Source: Helicostylum pulchrum (Eukaryota > Mucoromycota > Mucoromycetes > Mucorales > Mucoraceae). Taken from it: a DNA stretch of 64,000 bases. Position numbers and translations under genes: made by a program. The notes under the pieces were generated by a model. It did not search any database and was not told the origin of the DNA. It saw only the letters and a list, made by a program, of their open reading frames with translations. The DNA lies in NCBI GenBank assembly GCA_025677825.1, contig JAIXMO010000053.1:1-64000 (forward strand). The letters are read 5' to 3'. How positions within the stretch are numbered: position 1 is the stretch's first letter; every line of letters begins with the position of its first letter. Shown one piece after another: positions 23,807-35,873 of the stretch.

Positions 23807-25590
23807 TTTTTTTTATACGTAAAAGTAAAAAAGAAAGAAAGAAGAAGATAAAAAAAAAGTTTTTATTTTATGACGATCTTTTTTTTGTAAAACAATGGTT
23901 TAGCTGCGGTCCCCTTTATTGGCTGGGTTGCGAGAAGAAAATATAGTGTATAGTTCGGAACTACTAGATTATCCGTCTTCTAAACAACTGTTTTTCCCCG
24001 ATTATTTATAATTTTTTTTTGCACTAAATGGGGGTTTTTTTTAGTTTATAAAGAATTGTTTGAAAGGTGGAAGGGTTTTTTTTATAGTTTAGGGCTTTTT
24101 TTTTAAAGGCAAGGATTTCTTTAGTAATAGGGGAACGAGTATTTTAAAAAAAAATTACGTAGACAGATTAGAAATCATCACTTTTTTTTTGTTTATTGTT
24201 TATGCGATTTGATCATTACAGAACCGTTTATGTCCAGACTTTCTGTTTAAGAAGCACTTTTTTTTTTGCACAATGCTAATTTTTTTTTCTGCCTTTTCTT
24301 ACTAAACGAAGCTAAATCAAATTACAAAGCCAGAAATATTATACTTAAAAGTGTATTTGGCTAAACTTTGGCGCCTCCAGAAAGTTATAAAATAACCGAA
24401 CCCATTTGTTTTCAAAAAAAAAAAAAAAAAAGTTTATACAGAAAAGAAAAACTCTCTCAAAAGAGGTTAAATTTTTTTTTCGATGATGAAATTTTTATCA
24501 TCATAGTGCAGTATTTTCGTGTTAAATGTAAACCGTTTTGCATTATTGCCTTAAAAATGGATAAAGACTACCCCCCCCCCCTCCCCACCTCGGATAATAA
24601 GATTAAACTTTTTCCCTTAATAGCGGAACCTTGTCTGCCCCGTTATCCCGTCTTATATATATATTTTGGGCTCGACATTACGTCTGCTCCTTCTTTTTGT
24701 ATCAAGAACAAAAGACGCTTTAGCTTATGACAGGTATAGTAAATAGCAACCGGTTTGAGAAAAATAAATCGAGATGTACTTGTTCAGTCCAATTGACAGG
24801 AATACTAAGGACGGCATCATACAAGTCGTTATCAATTGTTTGTTTTGACAAACGGCCAATTATTATTAAATTCAAAGACATCACGAAACAAATGCAGAAT
24901 AATAAATGAATATAATTTATAAGTTTTTTTTAAAAAATACACATATAAAACAAAATACTTACTAGTGGTATGCATTGTAAAGGGAAAGAAAAAGAAAGGT
25001 GATTTATTAGAATAAATAGATAAAATGGTTGGTGAAATATTTAATTATTTGTATGTGCACTTGTTGTTCTACGTAAGTAACTGCTTTGCCCTATAGATAA
25101 TTGGACGTGCATAATAGTTCGGGGGAGTCTCCTGGAGAGAATACAAGGCAATTTATGGTGCCGGGCTAGAAACCTTCCCTTTCTCTAAATTTAATAAGAT
25201 TGCATATATACATTTGGCCTCTAAAGTATATTAGAGGTAATTACTTCCTGAATTTATTAACAGGCAATGGTTTTTTATACCTAACCTTTAAAGTTTAGGG
25301 CATGTTTTTTCCTCTTTTCGAAATCAGTCAAGAAAAATTTATAACGAGCTCTACCCTAGTTACAAACCCACAAACAGGAAGTGCGATGCACTGTTACCTA
25401 AACATGAGCTGCCACGTTAAGAAGTTGTATTACTTCTGTCCAACATTATAAAAATAAACAGTCGTTTTTAAAAAAAATTGAAACATATATGGCATGAGAC
25501 TTTTAGACGAGGTGAATTAGAATATAAAATGTAGATATTATACGTAATTCATGTCATTTTTATCTATTATAAATTTTTTTTTAAAAAAAA
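23807..25590. other. AT-rich intergenic region with a repeat fragment
   Basis: Homopolymers dominate, including C11 at 24571-24581 and A runs near 24415. Frames at 24368-24909 have no recognisable domains. A repeat-family fragment lies at about 24935-25070. The last bases before 25591 are a T/A-rich leader. Confidence 0.5.
24935..25070 (+). repeat. Dispersed repeat family, 3' fragment
   Basis: TACTTACTAGTGGTATGCATTGTAA, a purine-rich stretch, then AAATATTTAATTATTTGTATGTGCACTTG match 62960-63110. They match the tail of copy A at 2800-2930 more loosely. Confidence 0.5.
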
Positions 25591-26670
25591 ATGGCTACAT
25601 TTACATCTACTGTAAGAGATTTAGTTATAAATCTTCTTGCTATTATTATAAACATATTATTTTTACCTTTGACTATTTGGAATTGTATAAGTGTACTTAT
25701 ATTTAAACAAGAACGGATTATACCAAATGTTGTCGCTATAACTGGCGCAAGGTAAGTTAGAGACTTTTACATAAAATATGTATATGCTAAGAGTTTTTTT
25801 TAAAAAAATAGTGCTGGTATTGGAGAAGAACTTTCGTACACTTATGCTAGAGATAAACGATCTCTGATTTTAATTGCAAGAAATATGGGTAAGCCCACAC
25901 ACACATATGAGTACCACTTTCTTTTTTTTACTCAAGTAAAATGCTCTTTTTATATATATATAGAACGCTTAGAGAAAGTGGCAGAAGAGTGCAAGAACCT
26001 TGGATCGCCTGATGTCAAGGTCGTTCAAATGGACGTCTCAGACATTAAAGCAGTCTCTTCATTCTTTGACGAAAAGACCATTGAATACGGCATCGATTTA
26101 TTTATCGCCAACGCAGGTATATCGCATTTAAACCACCTACCTATTATAGACCAAGCAGAACAAGTGTTTGGCACGAACCTGTTGGGTGCCGTTATTGGCT
26201 TAAACTCTGTTTACAAAGCATATGTGAAACGAGGAAAAGGTGGACAGATTGCGTGTGTATCCTCTATTTTTGGATATGCCAATCCACCCAGTGTAATTAG
26301 TTATGCGACTTCCAAAGCTGCCTTGTTGGGCTACGCTCGTGATCTTCGTGTGATGGGCAAAGATCATGGTATTACTGTAAATACTATTGCGCCTGGGTTC
26401 GTAAAGACAGCCATGGTCACCGATTTAAACTTGGACGACCGTGTTTGTCTGACTCCTCAATACTTTGCTGCAAAAGTAAAATACGGTCTTGAATACGACG
26501 AACCGTTGATCTCTTTACCTCTTTATCAATTCTTTGGGTTCGGTATATTTTCTTGTTTGCCTCCTTCCTCTAAACTGTTTATTGCTCAGATGCTTCACAA
26601 GTATGCCGATGGCGAAATTGAAGCAAAGGTAGAAAGTAATTTGGCTAAATATAACAACAAAACACAATAA
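25591..26670 (+). CDS. Short-chain dehydrogenase/reductase with N-terminal membrane anchor
   Basis: Exons 25591-25751, 25812-25888 and 25964-26670 encode 314 residues. A hydrophobic N-terminal helix (LLAIIINILFLPLTIWNCISVLI) probably anchors it in the ER. The SDR core is complete: cofactor loop TGASAGIGEEL, Asp in VVQMDVSD, NAG motif IANAGIS, catalytic Ser in VSSIFG, YATSK with Tyr and Lys, and PGFVKTAM. The layout resembles 3-ketodihydrosphingosine reductase or other ER lipid reductases, but the substrate is not determined. The family is usually 270-330 residues, so the length fits. Confidence 0.93.
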
Positions 26671-27022
26671 ATATTTAAACAATAAAAAAATAATCTCTTA
26701 TTATCAAAGAATATTTATAATTTTTTATTTTATATATAAAAAAAAATTGGTCGTTGGGTCAAAATTCCAGTCTGATCCAGTATTTACAGTGAAAATGGAG
26801 GTTTTTTTTTGAAAGAGGGATAAAGTGAGGTTATTTTTTTTTTTCTATTGGAAAAAGAGAAGAGGAGGGGGGGTACACGAGAAGAAAGGAGCGAAACAAA
26901 AGGTATATGAACCAAATTTTTTTGAAAAAAAAAAGAAAAAAAAAAGAAAAAAAGGGGGTAGAAAGGAAAGGAAATCTATAAAGGTGTATTAGAAAGGCCG
27001 GCAATCTTGAAAAAAAAAAACA
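26671..27022. other. Convergent 3' region, purine-rich, no gene seen
   Basis: Long A/G-rich stretch (26861-26975) between the stops of the reductase and the kinase. Confidence 0.5.
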
Positions 27023-29262
27023 TTATAACGGAGGAGATACGCGGGCGGCAGGATTTAAAGAGATGGGAGTACTAGTAGCAGGAGTACTAGATTGACTTGC
27101 TTGTTTTTTACCCTTGAGCATATTCTTGAGTGCACGTAAAGCAAATACAGTTAATCCAATACCAACCCAATCTTCGTCGTGTAAGTCACGAAGGTCACCC
27201 ACTGTCATAATATCTTGATTTTTTAATTTGTTCGCCCATTCGTGAGCCTTATCAATATTACGGTGACTTGCAATAGCACAATCCCTAACAAACAATTCAA
27301 TATCTGTATCATCAGCGTATTCTATTCGACGTATAAAAATAATTAGTATATAACTCTCTCTCTCTCTCTCTTTTAAGTAATTACCTTCAAGAATTCTAGA
27401 AACAAGTGCTTCACGAGTAAGAGTAGTAGTTGAAGGAGGAGATGGAGAATCATACAAATCCGGTTTCTTAATGATAGGGTCGCTCTTAACACTACCATTA
27501 CTTCCATTGGAGACGGCACTCACCGGCGTATCAACAAGACGCATTGCCTCCGAGCGTAAAAGACGACTGGTGTCAATCTTCAAATCATTATCGAATCTAG
27601 GATTTTTAGCCAACACATCAAGCTGTTCCGGACTTAATTGTTGAGTTTCCTTCATCTCACGAAGTATACGTACAGCATCACGATATCTGATTTCAGCAGT
27701 TCTTGCCCTATTCTCATACCCATCGCATCTCAATTCTACTTCTAAAACATGTTCCGCCGCGCGATCCAATTCTTCCTTGGTCTTTTCAAGTTCAGATCTT
27801 ATATCGTTTTCTCTTCTCCACACTGATTCTTTAGAGTTATCGTCTTGATCGTTATCATTCGACTTGTTATTGGGTTTTTCGATATCTCTTAAAATACGAT
27901 TGATTTCTTTTGTAATGTGATGTTGATATCTTTCTGGAAGTACTTGTTCCTCAATCTTTTTATTTTTATTTTCAGCAGTAATTAGAATATAAAACAGGTT
28001 AGTTTCTTTTCAACTCCCTATTAATGTAACACAGAAAGGAGGGGAACTTACCATTTCACGAACAACTTGTTCTGCAGTATCTGTTTCGACGTTAAAATCA
28101 AATTTGACCGATAATTTATCCATACCCTTAAAAACAACTTGAAGTGTAAGATGAACTTGTGCGGGATCTGCTGCAAGTAATACCACATCCGGTTCAACTG
28201 CGAGAAAAGTATGCTCCAGAATTTCTTGTGCCGACATTCTTTCATCTTCATTACCTAAACAATTATCAATTATATCCAATACTTCTTGACTTTGAACTTC
28301 AGATAAACTGGCAGGTTTTATACCCTGTACAAAAATAAAATAAAATTAGTTTATATGTAAAAAAATAAAATAAAAATACTTACAGCTGAGACTTTCTTGT
28401 AAATTTGAGCTGCATTTTTACATTCACCATAAGGATAATCACCTGTTACCATTTCTAAAAGACACATACCAAAAGCATATATATCTACTTTTTCATTGTA
28501 ACCTTGTTCCTCGTACATTTCAGGAGCCATGAATTCAGGTGTACCAATAATCGTATACTTTTTGCCCATCTTCATTTCAGCTGTACCCATATCACCAATC
28601 TTGACTTCACCATGAGCACCATTAATAAAGATATTATCACACTTGATATCACGATGAATAATGGAAGGATTATAACCATGTAAATAAGCCAACCCTTTCA
28701 AGATTTGACGAGACCACCGTTTAACAATTTTGATATTTGGTAAACTTAACTTTCGAATATACTCACGAAGAGTACCCGAAGTCATTAGTTCAGTAACAAA
28801 CACAAATTCGTTCTTTTGATACCAAGCGTCATGAAAGGCGATAATATTTGGGTGACGAACCGATTTTAAAATTTCAATTTCATGTTCCATTTCTTTATGG
28901 TCAATTGATTTAGTTGCTTGCATCGTATTCCAAGCTACTTCGTAACCTTCTTCTCGATCGATAGCCTTATAAACTATTTTATAAGCTCCTTTACCTAGTA
29001 AAGTGTTGAGACGAACGTAACGTTCATTGGGAGATACTTCAACTACTTTTTCCGTATCGTGAGAGCGAGATTGATCTATTATTTCATTCACTTGAGGCAT
29101 TGAAAGTCCATTGGTTCGATGTTGTTGAAAATTATTGTTGTTTTGCATAGATTGATATAACGTTTCGTCTGATTCAGTGTAATATGTTTGCGACTGGTCC
29201 AGCGGTTCATCGTCAAAGTTGACGATTTCATCTTCGAATGAGACAGATTGAGAACCTGACAT
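27023..29262 (-). CDS. WNK-like (With-No-Lysine) protein kinase
   Basis: Exons 29262-28384, 28324-28052, 27955-27385 and 27321-27023 encode 673 residues. The kinase domain (about residues 80-330) has GKGAYKIVYKAIDREEGYEVAWN. The normal subdomain II lysine is replaced (VAWN) and a lysine sits in the glycine loop (AYKIVYK), the defining WNK feature. It also has RHPNIIAFHDAW, HRDIKCDNIF, GDMGTAEMKMG, GTPEFMAPEMYEEQGYNEKVDIYAFG and an OSR-type C-terminal fold start, VHLTLQVVFKGMDKLSVKFDFN. A coiled coil (RRENDIRSELEKTKEELDRAAEHV) and a SAM-like C-terminus (ANKLKNQDIMTVGDLRDLHDEDWVGIG) follow. WNKs sense osmotic and chloride changes in animals and plants. DMG instead of DLG is a small departure. 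Confidence 0.9.
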
Positions 29263-32010
29263 GTTTTAAAGTATATAGTACAAATAATACGAGAAATGAT
29301 AAGAAAGTAAGGGAGGGAAAAGGAAAAAAAAAAAATTACAAGTGTGAAACAAAAGGGAGTGGGGTGAGATATATATAAAAAAGAGACGATATGCCTTTTT
29401 AGAGGAGGGGGGTTGGTTTAAAAGCAACGAGACCACACTTTATCTATTTTGTCGAATTTAATAATACTTTATTATTAGTTTATGAGGGGAAAAAAAGGAT
29501 TTACTTTTTTTAGCAGAGAAGTGAGAAGAAAGAAGCCTCCAAAAAAAACTAGAGAAAAATTTAACTAACTGCTAGTTTTTTTTTTATAAGTTTAAACCAA
29601 TCACTCCAATGCGGGAGTAAAAACAGTGGGTTCCCCCCAGAAAGTGCACTTCCCACTCTACCCACTATATTTATAAGCCAGCCTAATCAGGCATGGGAAT
29701 ACCGTTCAAGCCTCTTCTTCTTCTTCTTACTATATTCAAACTCCAGGCCTTTTTTTTAAAAAATAAGTCATTCATGACATCATGAAAACGATACGAAAAA
29801 GTTAATATTAAAAACCAATTGTTTCTCGATAAAGTTTAAAACCATGAATATATGAACTTGGTTTCGTCATACTTGCTTACAGTATTTTAGATACTGAACC
29901 ACACATGGGGGTATCACAGGAAATAATTTTAAAAAAAATTGAAGTGTGCCCGTAGGCACTCCTAAATCTGGGAGAATCCAAGTGTTTCTAAAGTCGGTGA
30001 AAAACTGAATGAAGAAAGGGGTGCTTTGAGGTGAGTCGTATGTTGCTAATACGATAAATGAGCTGGATAAACAGTTGCTTGTGAGATTTGATGAAATTCA
30101 AACCGAATTAAAATCTGTACGAGACAAACTAAATATGCTCAAAAAAGTGGCCCTTGTCTTTGAGTAAAATAACGACGATGAGAAGCTAGAAAACATTCTA
30201 CCTCCTGGCATTATCGTTGCTCAAAATGGAAGAAACCAAATAGAGATAGGATCGCTCTGGAGCACGTATACCTTGAAATCGATGCCCAACAAATATCGAA
30301 AAAACAAAGCTCTCGATAATAAGCTGTACATATGAAATGCATTAAATAATTTATTTCTAATAGTTCATCTAATAGCCAGCAATTACAATAATCTTGTTCT
30401 TCGCAAAAGAACAGGTATGTTTAGTTATTTATTATCGTTTATTATTTATGATCGCTGGACATTTATAAGTCATTTAGGCTGCTCTTGGGTCCAAAGACTG
30501 GAAGAATATGTTAAAGCAATGCTTTTGTTATTATCATGAAAAGGAAAATACTAACTATCAACAGAAAAATAAAAGGAAAAAACACATTATTTTTGTCTTC
30601 GTTTGTTTTGGCCGATATCCGTTTCTTTGTTTTAATAGCAATGTGATGTTATGTATATGAATATAAATTAAAATATGCCATTGGCAAGACGATATTGGAT
30701 CGGATAGAGTCAACCAATGCAGATATTATGTTATGAGCATATGAGTCTTCAACGTGGGCTAGTTATCAATCATAATTAATGCACTGTTTCAAATATAAAT
30801 ATAAGTAAATATGTAATATATTAAGCAAGCATGCTTAATAATAGGCGACTTACAGCTGATGTAATATGTTTGCAGCAATTAATTCCATTTTGCCTTTGTT
30901 ATCTTGGGCCATAGCAGGGGATTGTATTGTTACGGTTTGAATTTCAAACCAAAACCAGATAAATCAGTGTATTTTATTTTTAGTAAGACTCAAGAAAATA
31001 ATACGTTTTAGCAGTTTCTTCTACTTATGCAAATTCTTCGCAATTAGCGACGTTTAAACCAACCAAGTTTTTTATAATGAAGATAAAACTATTCAAAAAC
31101 TACCACATTCTAGTTTCGTGCTAGCAAGTAGTCTGCAATTTTATAAAAAAAAAAATGTCTTCAAAAGACTTCACTGGTTTTTTTTTTCTGTTAAAGAAAA
31201 AAGTGGTTTGAAACCCACAAAATTAAACGCAGCTGTCAAGTGCAGAGTATAATAACAAAAATGCGATACTCTATACCTCTTAACACGATTGGTATGAAAT
31301 GGTATTTTAGATAATAGTATAAGCCCTTTCCCAAACAAGGGTTACTTATTTCATTCGCCCCTTGAAATAAAACACCCATGATGTTATTTTTTTTTTCGTT
31401 TTAATTTTTAAAAGTAATATTGTGTTAACAATAAAAAAATATCTGGCACCAGTCGGGGGAATTTTCATAAAGAATCCATTCCCTTACACACTGTACCTCT
31501 TTGCTGTTACATTGGTCATTTTGTCTAATATTTATAGAGAATAAAATATCCACTGGTAAGTCCAAATGTAATTTTATAGTTTCTAAGTAGGTAAGGATCT
31601 AATTAGTTGCAGCTCTCAAAAAATATTATCTATAATTTTTTCTCCCATATCAAGTTGTGGTAGTAATTTAACAATTTTTTTTTGTTCTGGTTTTTGTTTT
31701 TTTTTCTGGTTTTTTTTTTGGTTATATGTTACTCTCTTAGTCACCTTTAAACGTTATAGATACAATTATATAAAAATAAGACATGTTCGCTTCAATTATA
31801 AACATATATACTTTTTAACTATCTTACTTTACAACCATATAATAGAAGAATACCAAGTCCTTCTCTCGCTCTTTTAAAAAACCAGGTAAATTTTTTTCTC
31901 TTCTACCTTCAAAGCAGTAACAAATAAATAAAAATTGACACTTCTTGTGTAACAAATAAATACTAAAAATATAACAGAAAAAAAAAAGTTTATTTCTAAG
32001 TAAAATGCCT
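29263..32010. other. Gene-poor 2.7 kb region with a decayed coding relic
   Basis: No intact gene. A relic with coding character lies at 30048-30570 (separate entry). The stretch 29400-29760 holds the leader region of the WNK-like gene. The rest is AT-rich with T runs. Confidence 0.5.
30048..30570 (+). pseudogene. Decayed coding relic, unknown family
   Basis: One frame gives NELDKQLLVRFDEIQTELKS VRDKLNMLKKVALVFE and then a stop. The next frame segment gives EKLENILPPGIIVAQNGR and IGSLWSTYTLKSMPNK. An apparent intron (GTATGT at 30415 to TTTAG at 30477) is followed by AALGSKDWKNMLKQ. The heptad-like helix, followed by decay and a preserved intron, points to an old gene copy rather than random sequence. 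The family is not recognised. Confidence 0.4.
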
Positions 32011-34963
32011 CTATTTTTGAACTTGAGATATCAAAAAAGTGATTTGCTCAGCAACATCGGATAACCTCGAATCCTGCTCCGAGCCACCACCCCCACCAAA
32101 ATGACCTTTATCCAAATCCATTTTAAGTAAAGTATTTGTAGAATCATAAGCAGGAGGAGTAAAATGACGAATACGAGCGACATATTTCAACGGTTGCCAA
32201 TACGCAACCCGTTGATCTTTCATACCACCTGTCACAAACAGTGATGGTAAAGGAGACTCTGATTTAAATAGTTTGGAAGAAATGTTCTCATAAGGAGAAT
32301 AAGATCGTATTAATTCATACGCCTTGGGATCTTCAGTAGGATTACCCCACTCTGGATATTCAATTTGAGTAAGGGGTAACTGAGGGTTTAACATGGCTGA
32401 GAGTGGATCAACAAATGGGACCTTTAATACAAGTGCTTTAAATAAGTCGGGTCGCATATGAAACATGGCTCCTACTAATAATCCACCGGCACTTGTACCC
32501 ATTGCTGTCAAATGTTGAGGTGAGGTCAAATTGGAATCAACTAAATGTTGTCCAACTGAAATAAAGTCCTTAAATCCATTCATCTTTTTATCCAATTTAC
32601 CGTCTTCATACCAATCTTTACCAAGTTCTCCTCCTCCTCTAATAAAATAATAAGTATACATGTCGATCTTTTTTTTTTATCTCCTTGTATTATTTGTGTA
32701 CCTAACATGAGCTAAAGCAATAACCCAGCCTCGTTCAATAAGAGGAAAGTTCTCAACTCGAAAATCTATATCTGTTGATGTACCATATGCACCATACGAT
32801 CTCATCAACACTGGATTTCTATATATAATACGTTTTAATCTCTCTCTCTGAAATATTATACAATCCAAAGAATATATATACCTTCCATTTAGTTCAATGT
32901 CTTTTCTATGAATGAGTGTAACTGGAATTTGTTTATCGTCGTGTGATTTAACGTGTGTTTGAGTACAAACAAATTTGGATCTATCGAATTCTATCAATTT
33001 TTTATATCAGTATTCTTTTTTTTTACCAGCGTATATATATCGATAATTTACTTTTAATGGTTTGGACTTGAATAGGTGCAAGTTTACGTGTTGTCATATC
33101 ATACTCGTACGTTGATTCATGTGTAAAAGGTGACACAATCGAGAATCGAAAGACATCCGTATTAAAATCTAAATTGGTACCAGGATGAAGCACGCAAAAT
33201 TTCTCTGGTAACTCTACTTTATGAGTTTCCTTTGTACGAAGATCGTGACATAAAATCATGGGTAATCCATCGCTTCTACCATAAATTACTACATTGTTCT
33301 ATTCCGTATACACATAAGTATCTACAATTGAAAAAATAAAATATGCCTAGTATACTTTACTTTAAATAAATCAACATCTTCTATTTTATCTGTTGGCTTC
33401 ATAACAATCAGGTCTTGCCAAGTACATTCTGTAATAGACTGATCGGGTGCTTGGACAAGTTTAAAGTTTTTTGCATTATCGGCATTTGTCAAGATGTAAA
33501 ATGTATCCTAATAAAAAAAAAAGAAATGAATACGAGTGGTTTTAGTTTTTTTTTTTTAAAAAAAATGATTTTACCTTACATTATGATGATCCACGTAATA
33601 CTCTACACCATCCACTCTAGGTTTAACAAGTCTAATCTCTGGTAAAGTTTTATCCTTATAATCATAATCTGATACAATTACTCTTACTTCAGAAGAAGAA
33701 AGTGAATTGGCATTGATGGTAACATATTTCTATAGATAACAAAGTTTTTTTAGTTATTAAAAAAAATATAAATGTATACAAATAATAACAATAACTTACG
33801 CCGTCCTTTGAGCTTGTAATATCTACAAATACAGTATCGTCTAATTCTTCATATACCAATACGTCTTGTGATTGTTCTGTACCAATAATATGTGCATATA
33901 CCTGATATGGTCTTAATTGAGCGTTAGGTACTGTGTAATAAACAGTTTGATCATTTGCCCAAACAAAATTAAATACGTTATCCAATACTTCATTCTAATG
34001 CACTCAAATAAGTACTATGATAAATATTTATACACGTCTTTTTCTTTTTTTTTTTTTTACCTCCCAATGATTCTTATTATTCAAGTCTTTAAAATGTAAT
34101 TCGCCATACTCCATTCCTTCTCTCTCAGTATTATATGCAAATATACTATGATCAGGCGATAATAGCACTTTACGAATCGACATATTCATTGACCTCAAGA
34201 AACCTGAATTTAACAACACTTGCTACAATAGGAAGTTAGGTTTTATCCGTATATTATGTCTTGTATATGTATACTACCTCGGGTGCGTCCTTTCCTTCGC
34301 CCAACTTCTTTCTCAAATAAACCATACCATAAGCGGAAGTAGTCGAGTAATACTCATATCCATGGGCAACAGTTTTTAACGGAGGTAAGACATTAGGAAT
34401 ATGTAACCTCTTTTTCATTTCTTGTAATACAATCTTGTGTAAAAATTTATGTTTACGCATGGATTGACGTGTAAACCTAAAAAAAAATCATTTAAGAAAC
34501 ATTTTAATATATCTGTTTATAACTTTAACCTACTCATTTTCTGCCTGAATATAGGTTCCTAAATGCTATATATATACACACAAGTAAGTAAGTTTTTTGG
34601 GGGCGCCTATTTATAAATCCTTTTGTTCTTACTGGATCGGATATGTTTTCCATCCACGAAAACAAATCTTGCCGAGTTTTCCCATGATGTAATTGTATAT
34701 CACTGACTGTTCTTGGTCTTGGTACGGGTGCCGAGTTTCTATTCCATACTAATTTGTTAAATATACTTTTTTCTATAAACTCTAAAATATATACTATATT
34801 TCTACTTGTTAAATATATTCTTGATAGAAGAAAGAAACGTTCTCTTATGCTGATACTTTAAACTATTTTTTTTTTTTTTGGTTAGCTTTCTTTAAAAACT
34901 TTTATAAAGAGCAAACACTTACTGTGGTCCAACATGACCAACTGTCCTAGTAATTGCAAGCAT
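32011..34963 (-). CDS. Oligopeptidase B / prolyl oligopeptidase family (S9A) serine peptidase
   Basis: Twelve exons (34963-34923, 34765-34633, 34565-34534, 34476-34278, 34222-34061, 33994-33800, 33729-33580, 33507-33361, 33298-33052, 32990-32882, 32818-32702, 32638-32011) sum to 720 codons with stop. The propeller half contains FSWMENISDP, YEYYSTTSAYGMVYLR and RKVLLSPDHSIFAYNTE. The catalytic half has MRSYGAYGTSTD, GWVIALAHVRGGGELG, the nucleophile in MGTSAGGLLVGAM, PFVDPLSAM, the acid in GGMKDQRVAYWQPLKY and the histidine in DKGHFGGGG. The family cleaves short peptides after basic residues. GGGELG and the length near 720 favour oligopeptidase B over prolyl oligopeptidase. The first exon (MLAITRTVGHVGP) is short and its start is the least certain part. 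Confidence 0.93.
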
Positions 34964-35268
34964 ATTATACAAGGGGAAAAAAAACAACAAAAAATAAAAA
35001 AATAAAGAGAGAGAATGAAAAATAAAAGAAAGGTCACATAGTACTTTGTCTCCCCTTTTTGGGCGGAGCAATGGGATGCATTGAAAAAGCACATTACAAA
35101 ACGCCTTTCTTTTTTGGGGAACCGCAATGTATGCAATGTGATGCTCATTTCTATAGTAAACAAAGTGGCTTTTTAAACCTCCTATATATATTTATCCCCA
35201 CGCCATAATTTTTTTTTTTTATCTTTTCTTCCCCCTCTCTTTTATCCCTTTTTTTTTGCAATTAAAAT
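34964..35268. promoter_or_regulatory. Divergent intergenic (shared promoter region)
   Basis: 305 bp between the starts of the oligopeptidase (minus) and the small membrane protein (plus). It contains a purine-rich stretch, TTATATAAT-like sequence on the left side and CTATATATATTTATC near 35181. It likely serves both genes. Confidence 0.4.
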
Positions 35269-35870
35269 ATGCATCCAGCAGCTATTGTGTTTCTTGCCTT
35301 TGGGGGCGCATGTGTATTGTGGGGAGGATACGAAGCAATTAATACACTCTATGAATGGCATCAAGATAGAAAAGAAGAAAAAGCGTATGAAGAATATGTC
35401 AAGGCACATGCTGAAAAAGGAAGGTGTGTTCCATCCACTTTATTTGAAGATGAAGATGAAGAAGAAGAAGAAGAAGAGGATGAAGAACCTCTTGGACTTT
35501 GGAAGCAAAGAGCAAGTGAATTAAGGCATAGAAATGTGACTTCATCTCAGGTATTTTTTTTTCTTTAATAACATGATATGTATATTAAATAACAAATACA
35601 ATATAGTATGAATTACATGAAATGGAAAGAAGTATCTCTGATAGAAAGAGTATTCTAGAAAGAGAGCATGAGATATTACAAAGACAAGAAGCCGAATTAG
35701 AAAGAAAGAAAAGCTTGGTAGAATCCAGAGGAAATAGTATTCTAGGTGTATTTGATCATTATGATGATCAAGAAAATCCATTTTTAGATCGTCACAGTAA
35801 CAAATCAATGTCCATCAAAAGTCTTGATGAAAGCTGGTCAGATATAAATGAAGAGGAAGCAATCAAATAA
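35269..35870 (+). CDS. Small acidic single-pass membrane protein, uncharacterised
   Basis: Exons 35269-35550 and 35607-35870 encode 181 residues. An N-terminal hydrophobic segment (AAIVFLAFGGACVLWGGYEAI) can act as a signal anchor. It is followed by a charged region, a run of acidic residues (DEDEEEEEEEDEE) and a predicted coiled coil (ERSISDRKSILEREHEILQRQEAELERKK). No catalytic motif. The arrangement suggests a tethering or scaffold role on an internal membrane, but this is inference. Its stop is only 3 bp from that of the converging CNS1-like gene. Confidence 0.75.
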
Positions 35871-35873
35871 TTT

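Noticed and set aside
24368..24909. Two adjacent plus-strand frames of 120 and 60 codons.
   Set aside because: They begin in homopolymer-rich DNA, cross a C11 run, show no domain, and nothing supports a splice between them.
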